12,482 bases of DNA, taken from DAONLM01 sp035406685. GTDB lineage: Bacteria; Spirochaetota; GWE2-31-10; MWDO01. The stretch spans positions 1-12,482 of the forward strand of contig DAONLM010000079.1 in NCBI GenBank assembly GCA_035406685.1, in the 5' to 3' direction. Both the position numbers and the translations under genes were made by a program. Positions 6,734 to 12,482 of this stretch are shown one piece after another (position 1 is the first letter of the stretch; the number at the start of each line of letters is the position of its first letter). Below the pieces are notes generated by a model. It had not been told where the DNA came from. It was given only the letters and a program-made list of their open reading frames with translations, and searched no databases.

Positions 6734-7674
6734 TTCTTCTTAAAAAATATTCTTAATATAAAATATGTAAGAAAGGCAACACCTATCAATCCTAAAATTA
6801 AAAGAGAATAGGATATTCTCCAATCAATCCCCTGTGTCATCATACTAAATTCTGACATACCACCAATCCCTGCAATTACATTAAGTGGCATAAATACAAC
6901 ACTTAATATAGTAAGGCTTTTTATTAGTATATTTAGATTGTTATTCACAATAGAAAATCTTGCATCCATAAGGCCTGCAAGAATATTTGAATAGATTTCA
7001 GCCTGTTTATGGCACTGAGTGTTTTCTATAATAACATCTTCGAGAGTTTCGATTTGTTGTTCTGTAAAATGAAATTTATTTATATTTGTCTTTATTTTTT
7101 CAAGTAAAACGCCGTTTGAAGTGATGCCATTCAGATAGTAAACAAGGCTCTTTTCAAGAGTAAACATATTTATTAAATATTTATTTTCCATTGAAGTATT
7201 AATTTTTTCCTCAATAGAGTCAGAGATCATATTAATAACTCTTAAGTGTCCCAGAAAGTGATAAATTGTCCCATAAAGTAATTTTAAAAGAATATCATTT
7301 AGATTATTGATTTTTAAATTCGGCTTCCCTTCGAATTTTCTTTCTAATATTTGAATATCTTCTGGCATAACAATTATCATCTTATTTTTAAATATAAAGA
7401 GACCAATTGATGTTACCTTAAACAGGAAATTATCTTTTGTGGAATAGTTTTTAGGCCTTTTTATTATCATTGCAATGTGATTTTCTTCGAATTCAAGTCT
7501 ACTTATCTCATCTGGATCCAAGCTTGAGTTAAGAGTATGTTCATCTATATGATACTCCTCTATTAATCTTTGACACTCCTCTTTTGTCGGCGAGATAAAT
7601 ATTGTAACAATACTCTCTTCTTCATTATCGCAAGGTATTAATTTACCCTCTATAATTTTTAATTCTTTCTTCAT
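6730..7674 (-). CDS. corA: CorA-family divalent cation channel with variant GMS pore motif
   Basis: CorA proteins are homopentameric inner-membrane channels that take up Mg2+ (some members move Co2+, Ni2+ or Zn2+). The 314-residue length is typical. A cytoplasmic alpha/beta domain (~1-130, with DPDEISRLEFEENHIAMI at 53-70) is followed by long helices (~130-245) and two C-terminal membrane helices (~248-268 and ~287-308), ending in the basic tail FKKK. The first membrane helix leads into PLNVIAGIGGMSEFSMMT (263-280), where CorA proteins normally have YGMN: asparagine is replaced by serine at 274, and the tyrosine by glycine. The ensuing acidic loop is short. It is the first gene of an operon with the CDF exporter (ATGA overlap), so uptake and export of divalent metals may be co-regulated. 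A consensus promoter lies directly upstream. The predicted leader is only ~12 nt, with a weak purine-rich ribosome binding site (AAAGAGAAAAAG). Confidence 0.88.
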   Translation of the reverse strand: MKKELKIIEGKLIPCDNEEESIVTIFISPTKEECQRLIEEYHIDEHTLNSSLDPDEISRLEFEENHIAMIIKRPKNYSTKDNFLFKVTSIGLFIFKNKMIIVMPEDIQILERKFEGKPNLKINNLNDILLKLLYGTIYHFLGHLRVINMISDSIEEKINTSMENKYLINMFTLEKSLVYYLNGITSNGVLLEKIKTNINKFHFTEQQIETLEDVIIENTQCHKQAEIYSNILAGLMDARFSIVNNNLNILIKSLTILSVVFMPLNVIAGIGGMSEFSMMTQGIDWRISYSLLILGLIGVAFLTYFILRIFFKKK

Positions 7675-7692
7675 CTTTTTCTCTTTTAGGAA

Positions 7693-7721
7693 ATTATATA
7701 AAAATTTATAATTAAAATCAA
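7693..7721 (-). promoter_or_regulatory. Predicted sigma70 promoter of the corA-CDF operon
   Basis: On the minus strand TTGATT (7721-7716) and a perfect TATAAT (7698-7693) are 17 bp apart. Transcription would begin near 7686, only about 12 nt before the ATG at 7674, an unusually short leader. The rest of the 193-bp gap (7675-7867) holds the shared motif at 7749-7769 and otherwise A/T-rich sequence without a recognisable terminator for the upstream regulator gene. Confidence 0.75.
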
Positions 7722-7748
7722 GAATTTTTGATTTTTTCTTAATAAAAA

Positions 7749-7769
7749 GGGTGCGATTTTATTTTTAGG
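7749..7769 (-). promoter_or_regulatory. Shared 21-bp motif upstream of the corA promoter
   Basis: Read on the minus strand it starts CCTAAAAATAAAATCG and ends in CACCC, differing from the copy at 2139-2159 at only two positions. It ends 27 nt before the -35 of the corA promoter, in the same orientation as the copy before the fecR-like promoter. A regulator site common to the two operons is the working reading. Confidence 0.4.
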
Positions 7770-7867
7770 AAACAAAAAGAATAGAGTTATCCTTAGGTTA
7801 ATCTTGTTTGAGAAAAATATAATAATAATTTTATTTATTTTTTGATAAAATTTTTAATAAATATTCC

Positions 7868-8401
7868 CTAATAATAGGTCTCAAAGCCTATTACCTGATA
7901 GCAACTGTTATATATAGCCTTGTAGAATGGGGTAGTATTACCGTGGAAGTGGGACAATTCTCTACTCTTCCACCACCTCTTTATCTTTGTCAGTTTCAAC
8001 CATAATCTCAATGTTACAAGACTGCATTTCTTTTCAAATCCAATCATTCCCATTCTCTCATACTCTTCAATGAAAATTTCAAGGATGCTTCTCAATAATT
8101 TTGCCATGCTGAAAAAGTTTAGATCAGCATGCATCTTTTTCAAAAATCTATATTCCTCTTTTGGAATATAAAAATGTATAGATGCATCTGCCTCTATTCT
8201 TTCATAGAGATTCTCATCCTCATGTCCGAAACAGTATCTTTTTTTGATCCTGTCAGAGAATTTTTGTAAAACATATAAAATTAACTTTGATAGAGAAATA
8301 TTTTCATTTTTAGCTATCTTTGCAAGTTTTTCTTTCATAGTAGAAGTAACTACAAAATGTAGTTCGTGACTATTTTGTGAATTTAATTTCTTTTTATTCA
8401 T
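7868..8401 (-). CDS. Protein with two ribbon-helix-helix-like units, likely DNA-binding regulator
   Basis: The 177-residue protein is not one I can name, but it shows two similar units. Unit 1 (~13-47): strand ELHFVV, helix STMKEKLAKIAK, turn NENIS, helix LSKLILYVLQKF. Unit 2 (~74-110): strand SIHFYI, helix PKEEYRFLKKMH, turn, helix SMAKLLRSILEIF. Both have HF in the strand, a leucine eight residues after the last strand residue, and S/A-K-L in the second helix, the pattern of ribbon-helix-helix (MetJ/Arc/CopG-like) domains. Tandem units in one chain could form an intramolecular dimer. The basic, tryptophan-rich tail (~125-177, with KIKRWWKSRELSHFHGN) is unassigned. The start at 8399-8401 has a perfect AGGAGG (8410-8415) 8 nt upstream. 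The palindromes in its leader suggest autoregulation (inference). A second gene with the same leader lies just left of the window, so it probably belongs to a paralogous family. Confidence 0.8.
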   Translation of the reverse strand: MNKKKLNSQNSHELHFVVTSTMKEKLAKIAKNENISLSKLILYVLQKFSDRIKKRYCFGHEDENLYERIEADASIHFYIPKEEYRFLKKMHADLNFFSMAKLLRSILEIFIEEYERMGMIGFEKKCSLVTLRLWLKLTKIKRWWKSRELSHFHGNTTPFYKAIYNSCYQVIGFETYY

Positions 8402-8409
8402 AAAAAAAT

Positions 8410-8513
8410 CCTCCTATTGATAAAAATTATTTTCTATATATTAATCACAAAATTTTTGAGAAAATCCTTTACAAATTTTGTAAAAAAAATAAAATTTTTT
8501 AGTTTTAAAATAA
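8410..8513 (-). promoter_or_regulatory. Leader/operator region of the RHH-like gene (copy 2 of the duplicated regulatory region)
   Basis: This 104-bp stretch aligns with 7-109 almost throughout, with 35 identical bases at 8440-8474. It holds two operator candidates on the leader side of the regulator gene: the imperfect palindrome at 8445-8461 (identical to 41-57) and a perfect 17-bp palindrome, TTTACAAATTTTGTAAA, at 8468-8484. Their centres are 23 bp apart, about two helical turns. The second palindrome is degraded in copy 1. A weak leftward promoter (TTCTCA, 16 bp, TATATA on the minus strand) would overlap the first palindrome. Confidence 0.7.
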
Positions 8514-8548
8514 AGAAATGCTGAAATATACTCAAATTCTTAAAGTCC

Positions 8549-8577
8549 TTGACATTTTTCTATAAAAATATTATAGA
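8549..8577 (+). promoter_or_regulatory. Predicted sigma70 promoter of the two-TM coiled-coil gene
   Basis: A perfect TTGACA (8549-8554) and TATAGA (8572-8577) are 17 bp apart. The leader of ~40 nt ends in a strong AGGAGG (8613-8618), 5 nt before the ATG at 8624. The promoter lies about 65 bp from the palindromes upstream of the divergent regulator gene. Confidence 0.75.
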
Positions 8578-8623
8578 TTTTTTATAGGTATAAAGATTTT
8601 ATTAAAATTTTTAGGAGGATATT

Positions 8624-9373
8624 ATGGCTGATTTTAGTCTGGAAGGGGTAAAAAATTTTTTTGATAAATCAAAGAGTAAGGTTATAAATGTCGTAAAAAA
8701 AATTGTGGCTGGAATTTTGGGATTAGGAGTAATTGGAAGTATAGTTCTTGCTCTGATTTTTCTTGCGCTTATTAAAATATTTCCAATAATGTCAATCTAT
8801 TTTATTGTTCAGGCTGGGATTTTTTTATTACTTAGTTTTCTTGTTTTAAAAATTCCAGATTTTTCAAGAAAACATTATGTTGCAAAAGAGATTAAAGAGT
8901 GTGAAAATTTATTCAATGAGATTAAAAAATATATTAATGACAATGATAAGATAAAGGCAGAATTTAAGGGTATTATAAAAGATCTAAATGAAGGTATAAA
9001 ACAGGCAAAGGATCTTGCAAATAGAATATATAGCATTGAGAATACATTAGCAAAAAAGGATTGGGATATCTCATATATTACTAATAAAATAAAGAAAGAG
9101 GAGAGTAAATCAGATAAAGATGAAATGATCTTAAAAAGACTCATGGAACAGAAAGATAATATAAATAAATTAACAAATTTACAAAATAATTTTATAAATC
9201 AATTATCCGGCATAAAGCATACTTTTAATTCTGTTTATACAAAGCTTACCTTAATAGATACATCTAATAGAGCTGATTTTGATTCTGTTGAAACCGAAAT
9301 ACAGAAGATTCTTGATTTTAAACTAAAAGTGGCAAAGTATGAAGAGGAGTTAGATAAGGAATTAAAAATTTAA
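8624..9373 (+). CDS. Two-TM membrane protein with long coiled-coil domain, unknown function
   Basis: I do not recognise a family. The 249-residue product has a lysine-containing amphipathic N-terminus (~1-27), two adjacent hydrophobic helices (~28-52 and ~56-77) joined by a very short turn (KIFP), and then a ~170-residue highly charged, mostly helical region with few prolines or aromatics (~85-248), predicted to be a coiled coil. The positive residues on both sides suggest that both ends face the cytoplasm, with the helical domain inside. There is no catalytic motif. It is divergent from the RHH-like gene and expressed from its own consensus promoter with a strong ribosome binding site; the next gene, glgP, has a separate promoter, so this is probably a single-gene unit. 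A scaffold or stress-type membrane protein (loosely PspA/LemA-like in architecture, not in recognisable sequence) is a guess. Confidence 0.8.
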   Translation: MADFSLEGVKNFFDKSKSKVINVVKKIVAGILGLGVIGSIVLALIFLALIKIFPIMSIYFIVQAGIFLLLSFLVLKIPDFSRKHYVAKEIKECENLFNEIKKYINDNDKIKAEFKGIIKDLNEGIKQAKDLANRIYSIENTLAKKDWDISYITNKIKKEESKSDKDEMILKRLMEQKDNINKLTNLQNNFINQLSGIKHTFNSVYTKLTLIDTSNRADFDSVETEIQKILDFKLKVAKYEEELDKELKI

Positions 9374-9380
9374 CTTTTCT

Positions 9381-9409
9381 TTGACAAATAGAGATTTTTA
9401 AGTTATAAA
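9381..9409 (+). promoter_or_regulatory. Predicted sigma70 promoter of glgP
   Basis: TTGACA (9381-9386, perfect) and TATAAA (9404-9409, 5 of 6) are 17 bp apart, directly after the stop of the preceding gene. The start would be near 9416, giving a ~59-nt leader with AAGGGG (9463-9468) six bases before the ATG at 9475. No terminator for the upstream gene is visible in this 101-bp gap. Confidence 0.8.
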
Positions 9410-9474
9410 GGTATTCAAAAAATGGTTCTTTAAAATTAAGTAACTAAAAAATTCTTTATAAAAAGGGGTAACTT

Positions 9475-11946
9475 ATGGCTAAAAAAAATAGTCTCTCAAA
9501 AGAAATGAACAGAGATATTGTAGAAAGAATAAAAAACTCTTTTTTAAATCACAGAAAATATTCTTTAGCAAAGGATGAATATTCTGCCACAGATCATGAT
9601 AACTTTTATTCTCTTGCATTAACTGTTAGAGATTTCTTAATTGAAAGATGGATAAAGACTCAACAGACATATTATAATAATGATGCTAAAAGAGTTTATT
9701 ATCTATCTCTCGAATTTTTAATGGGAAGATCTCTTGGTAATAGTCTTGTTAATCTTGAGATATATGATGAATGTGAAGTTGCGATGAAAGAACTTGGGCT
9801 TGATCTTAATAAAATAAGAGAAGAAGAGGTTGACGCTGGACTTGGTAATGGTGGGCTTGGAAGACTTGCTGCATGTTTTCTTGATTCTATGGCAACTCTT
9901 CAGTATCCTGCTTATGGTTATGGAATAAGATATGAATATGGTATTTTTAATCAAAAAATAGTAGATGGCTATCAGGTTGAAGAACCAGATAACTGGTTAA
10001 AATTAGGATCTCCATGGGAAATAGAAAGACCAGAATTTGAGATAAGAGTTAAATTTTATGGAAATGTTACTACTTATAAAAATAAAGAGGGAAGAACAGT
10101 TTATAAATGGGAAAATACTCAGGATGTTTTAGCAATGCCTTATGATGTTCCTATTCCTGGGTATAATAATAATACTGTTAATACTTTTAGATTGTGGAGT
10201 GCCAAGGCAACGAATGAATTTGACTTTCACGATTTTAATATGGGAAATTATGTAGAAGCTGTTGAAGAGAAAAATAAAACAGAGAATATTTCAAAAGTGC
10301 TTTATCCAAATGATATTACAGAGGCTGGTAAGTTTTTAAGATTACAACAACAGTATTTTTTTGTTTCTGCCTCTTTACAGGATATTATAAGAAGATATAG
10401 AAAGTATCATAGTGATTTTAAAAATTTTAGCAATAAGGTTGCTATTCAATTGAATGATACTCATCCAGCAATAGCAATCCCGGAATTAATGAGGCTTCTT
10501 GTCGACGAATATGGCGTTGACTGGCATGAGGCATGGGATGTTACAGTAAAGACGTTTGGATATACTAATCATACGCTGTTACCAGAGGCTCTTGAAAAAT
10601 GGCCTGTATGGATGATGGAAAAACTCTTACCACGACATATGCAGATAATTTATCAGATAAATTACGAATTTCTCAGTCAGGTATCAATGAAATATGTTGG
10701 AGATATTAACAGATTAAGAAGAATGTCTCTTATAGACGAGAGTGGGGAGAGATATGTAAGAATGGCATATTTATTAATAGTTGGTAGTCATTCTGTTAAT
10801 GGTGTTGCAGAATTACATTCTAATTTATTAAAGAATCAGTTATTAAAAGATTTTTATGAATTCTTCCCAGAAAAATTTAATAATAAGACAAATGGCATAA
10901 CTCAAAGAAGATGGCTTTTAAAGTCTAATCCAGAACTTGCTAATCTTATTACAGAAAAGATAGGCGATAGTTGGATTACTGATCTTTATCAATTAAAAGG
11001 TCTTGAAAAATACATTAATGACAAAGATTTCTTAAAAAAATGGAAGGAGATAAAATTTAATAACAAAAAAATTCTTGTGGATATCATTAAAGAAACAACT
11101 GGAATTGATGTTGATATTAATTCAATCTTTGATATTCAAGTAAAGAGACTTCACGAATATAAGAGACAGCTTTTGAATGTTCTTAATATTATTGCCATGT
11201 ATATAGATCTAAAATCAAATCCAGATATGGACTTTGTGCCTCGAACATTTATATTTGGTGCAAAGGCTGCTCCTGGCTATTATATGGCAAAATTGATAAT
11301 TAAATTAATAAACAATGTTGGTAATATTATAAACAATGATCCAGATATAAAAGGTAAAATAAAAGTTGTATTTTTACCAAATTATAGAGTATCACTGGCT
11401 GAAAGGATTTTTCCAGCATCAGATCTTTCTGAACAAATCTCAACAGCTGGAAAAGAGGCAAGTGGAACAGGTAATATGAAATTTGCTCTAAATGGTGCTT
11501 TAACAATAGGGACATGGGATGGGGCAAATATAGAGATTGCAGAAGAGGTAGGCCTTGAAAATATTTTTATCTTTGGTTTAAGGGTAGAAGATATAGAGGA
11601 ATTGAAGAGAAAGGGGTATAATCCGAGAGAGTATTATGAAAATAATCCGAGACTAAAAAAGGTTATCGATCTTATTTCTTGTGGATTCTTCTCTTCTGAA
11701 AATCCTATATTATTTAAGCCAATAATAGATAGTCTTTTAAATCATGATCAATACTTTCTTTTTGCTGATTTTCAGTTATATTATGATAAACAAAAAGAGG
11801 TTTCAGAAGTATATAAGGATTATGATAGATGGACAAAAATGGCTATTAAAAATGTTGCTAATATGGGTAAATTTTCTACTGATAGAACAATTAGAGAATA
11901 TGCAGAGGAGATCTGGAAAATTAAGCCAGTGCCAGTAAAATTATAA
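9475..11946 (+). CDS. glgP: Glycogen/starch (alpha-glucan) phosphorylase
   Basis: This GT35 enzyme releases glucose 1-phosphate from the non-reducing ends of glycogen or maltodextrin using phosphate and pyridoxal phosphate, in the cytoplasm. The 823-residue length equals the classical full-length type (E. coli GlgP is about 815). The N-terminal domain has VYYLSLEFLMGRSLGNSLVN and the glycine-rich GLGNGGLGRLAACFLDS starting at residue 122. The middle has AIQLNDTHPAIAIPELMRLL and later NGITQRRWL. The C-terminal domain has VKRLHEYKRQ (556-565), FGAKAAPGYYMAK and the PLP signature EASGTGNMKFALN (661-673) with Lys669 as the Schiff-base lysine, then TIGTWDGANIEI. No allosteric phosphorylation extension is seen. 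All checked motifs are intact. It stands alone, without other glycogen genes in the window, and is followed by a strong hairpin. GlgP versus MalP substrate preference cannot be settled from sequence alone. Confidence 0.97.
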   Translation: MAKKNSLSKEMNRDIVERIKNSFLNHRKYSLAKDEYSATDHDNFYSLALTVRDFLIERWIKTQQTYYNNDAKRVYYLSLEFLMGRSLGNSLVNLEIYDECEVAMKELGLDLNKIREEEVDAGLGNGGLGRLAACFLDSMATLQYPAYGYGIRYEYGIFNQKIVDGYQVEEPDNWLKLGSPWEIERPEFEIRVKFYGNVTTYKNKEGRTVYKWENTQDVLAMPYDVPIPGYNNNTVNTFRLWSAKATNEFDFHDFNMGNYVEAVEEKNKTENISKVLYPNDITEAGKFLRLQQQYFFVSASLQDIIRRYRKYHSDFKNFSNKVAIQLNDTHPAIAIPELMRLLVDEYGVDWHEAWDVTVKTFGYTNHTLLPEALEKWPVWMMEKLLPRHMQIIYQINYEFLSQVSMKYVGDINRLRRMSLIDESGERYVRMAYLLIVGSHSVNGVAELHSNLLKNQLLKDFYEFFPEKFNNKTNGITQRRWLLKSNPELANLITEKIGDSWITDLYQLKGLEKYINDKDFLKKWKEIKFNNKKILVDIIKETTGIDVDINSIFDIQVKRLHEYKRQLLNVLNIIAMYIDLKSNPDMDFVPRTFIFGAKAAPGYYMAKLIIKLINNVGNIINNDPDIKGKIKVVFLPNYRVSLAERIFPASDLSEQISTAGKEASGTGNMKFALNGALTIGTWDGANIEIAEEVGLENIFIFGLRVEDIEELKRKGYNPREYYENNPRLKKVIDLISCGFFSSENPILFKPIIDSLLNHDQYFLFADFQLYYDKQKEVSEVYKDYDRWTKMAIKNVANMGKFSTDRTIREYAEEIWKIKPVPVKL

Positions 11947-11972
11947 AAATATCTTAATCTTAAAAATAAAAC

Positions 11973-11996
11973 ACCAGGGGGGATATCCTCCCTGGT
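11973..11996 (+). terminator. GC-rich hairpin after glgP, probable terminator
   Basis: ACCAGGGGGGAT pairs with ATCCTCCCTGGT: a 12-bp inverted repeat with one G-U pair, whose tip would open to a 4-base loop (ATAT). It is by far the most GC-rich stem in the window, 26 nt after the glgP stop. The downstream tract is only TTTAT, so termination may be partial. It also lies only 16 nt before the next start codon. Confidence 0.7.
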
Positions 11997-12012
11997 TTAT
12001 AGAAATTAATTT

Positions 12013-12482
12013 ATGAATTTTTTGAGTCATTACTACTTACATAGAAAAAAAGATAATGATTATTATAATATTGGACTAACATTACCGGATGTCTTAGGCC
12101 TTCATTCAAGAAATGTAAGAGTCACGGAAAAATTTTTATCTTCTTTTTCAGAACTTTCATTAGAATTAACAGATTTAATTAATGGAATGTCTTCTCATTT
12201 GAAGTTAGATTCATTTTTTCATAATTCTTTATTTTTTAAGGAAAATACCAGTTTAGTAGAGAGACTTTATAAAGAGTGGACTGGTGATAATATGGCTTTT
12301 TACTATTCTCATATTTTATTAGAGATAATGATAGATAAATTTATTTTAGAGATTGAACCAGATATAGCAGATGATTTTTATAAACTTTATAAAAGATTTG
12401 ATTTTATAAAAATAGTAAATATTTTTGAAAATCTTAAAAATTTTCATAAGGATAAATTTTTAGATTTTACAAAACTTCTTGC
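12013..12482 (+). CDS. Acyl-carrier-protein phosphodiesterase-like (AcpH/DUF479) protein, 5' part
   Basis: The frame from ATG 12013 stays open to the window edge (156 codons), so the C-terminus is missing. AcpH removes 4'-phosphopantetheine from holo-ACP; the related family found in many bacteria shares the N-terminal MNFLSH, a following G-x-x-LPD and histidine/aspartate-rich helices. Here MNFLSHYYLH is at 1-10, IGLTLPDVLG at 20-29, HLKLDSFFHNSLFF at ~62-75 and YYSHILLEIMIDKF at ~97-110: the H..D..FH and SH..LE..ID patterns expected for this all-helical, HD-like fold. Beginning exactly at MNFLSH supports the start. There is no Shine-Dalgarno sequence between the hairpin at 11973-11996 and the ATG; a TATAGA at 11998-12003 could be a -10 element of a nearly leaderless transcript, but no -35 is evident. 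The enzymatic activity is inferred from the family and not certain for this diverged member. Confidence 0.72.
   Translation, partial: MNFLSHYYLHRKKDNDYYNIGLTLPDVLGLHSRNVRVTEKFLSSFSELSLELTDLINGMSSHLKLDSFFHNSLFFKENTSLVERLYKEWTGDNMAFYYSHILLEIMIDKFILEIEPDIADDFYKLYKRFDFIKIVNIFENLKNFHKDKFLDFTKLL

Noticed and set aside
2139..7769. A 5.6-kb composite transposon bounded by the 21-bp inverted motif
   Set aside because: The copies are inverted and could be element ends, but the interval holds only housekeeping-type operons and no transposase, and each copy sits at a promoter. A regulatory motif is simpler.
11744..11938. Second frame inside the end of glgP
   Set aside because: It overlaps an intact conserved coding region in another frame and has no start signals.
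1..12482. tRNA, rRNA, CRISPR arrays, riboswitches
   Set aside because: No cloverleaf with a GGTTCGA-type T-loop, no rRNA-like GC-richer block and no regularly spaced repeats were seen on either strand by eye.

Overview
The window comes from a very AT-rich bacterial chromosome (well over two thirds A/T by eye, AGA/AGG arginine codons, long A and T runs). A lipoprotein with a FecR domain, periplasmic-type cell-wall enzymes and consensus sigma70 promoters suggest a free-living, probably diderm, low-GC bacterium. A spirochaete-like lineage would fit, but nothing here proves a phylum.

Left part (1-2130). The first ~110 bases are the upstream region of a leftward gene that starts just outside the window; its ribosome binding site is visible. 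Rightward follow a 57-residue protein of unknown function and xseA (exonuclease VII large subunit), which starts at TTG 3 nt after the first gene's stop and in the same frame. Behind xseA lies a wrecked, internally deleted IS5-like insertion sequence with both terminal inverted repeats and a transposase C-terminus still readable (about 1691-2122).

Middle (2130-7870). A consensus promoter drives a tight rightward operon: a FecR-domain lipoprotein with long charged coiled coils, mltG (lytic transglycosylase that terminates peptidoglycan strands) and a U32 protein resembling the tRNA wobble-uridine hydroxylation factor TrhP. It meets, tail to tail with a 4-bp overlap, a leftward two-gene operon for divalent cations: a CorA-family channel with a variant pore signature (GMS instead of GMN), coupled by an ATGA overlap to a cation diffusion facilitator. 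The promoters of the two operons share an almost identical 21-bp upstream motif in the same orientation.

Right part (7868-12482). A leftward gene encodes a small protein with two ribbon-helix-helix-like units, i.e. a likely DNA-binding regulator. It is divergent from a two-TM, long coiled-coil protein of unknown function. The ~100-bp region upstream of the regulator is a diverged copy of the region at the left edge of the window and contains palindromic operator candidates; this duplicated module is the most novel-looking part. Then come glgP (glycogen phosphorylase) under its own promoter, a strong hairpin, and the 5' part of an acyl-carrier-protein-phosphodiesterase-like gene cut by the window end.

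Apart from the IS remnant, the content is mostly housekeeping: DNA repair, cell wall, tRNA modification, metal homeostasis and storage carbohydrate. No tRNA, rRNA or CRISPR array was seen.
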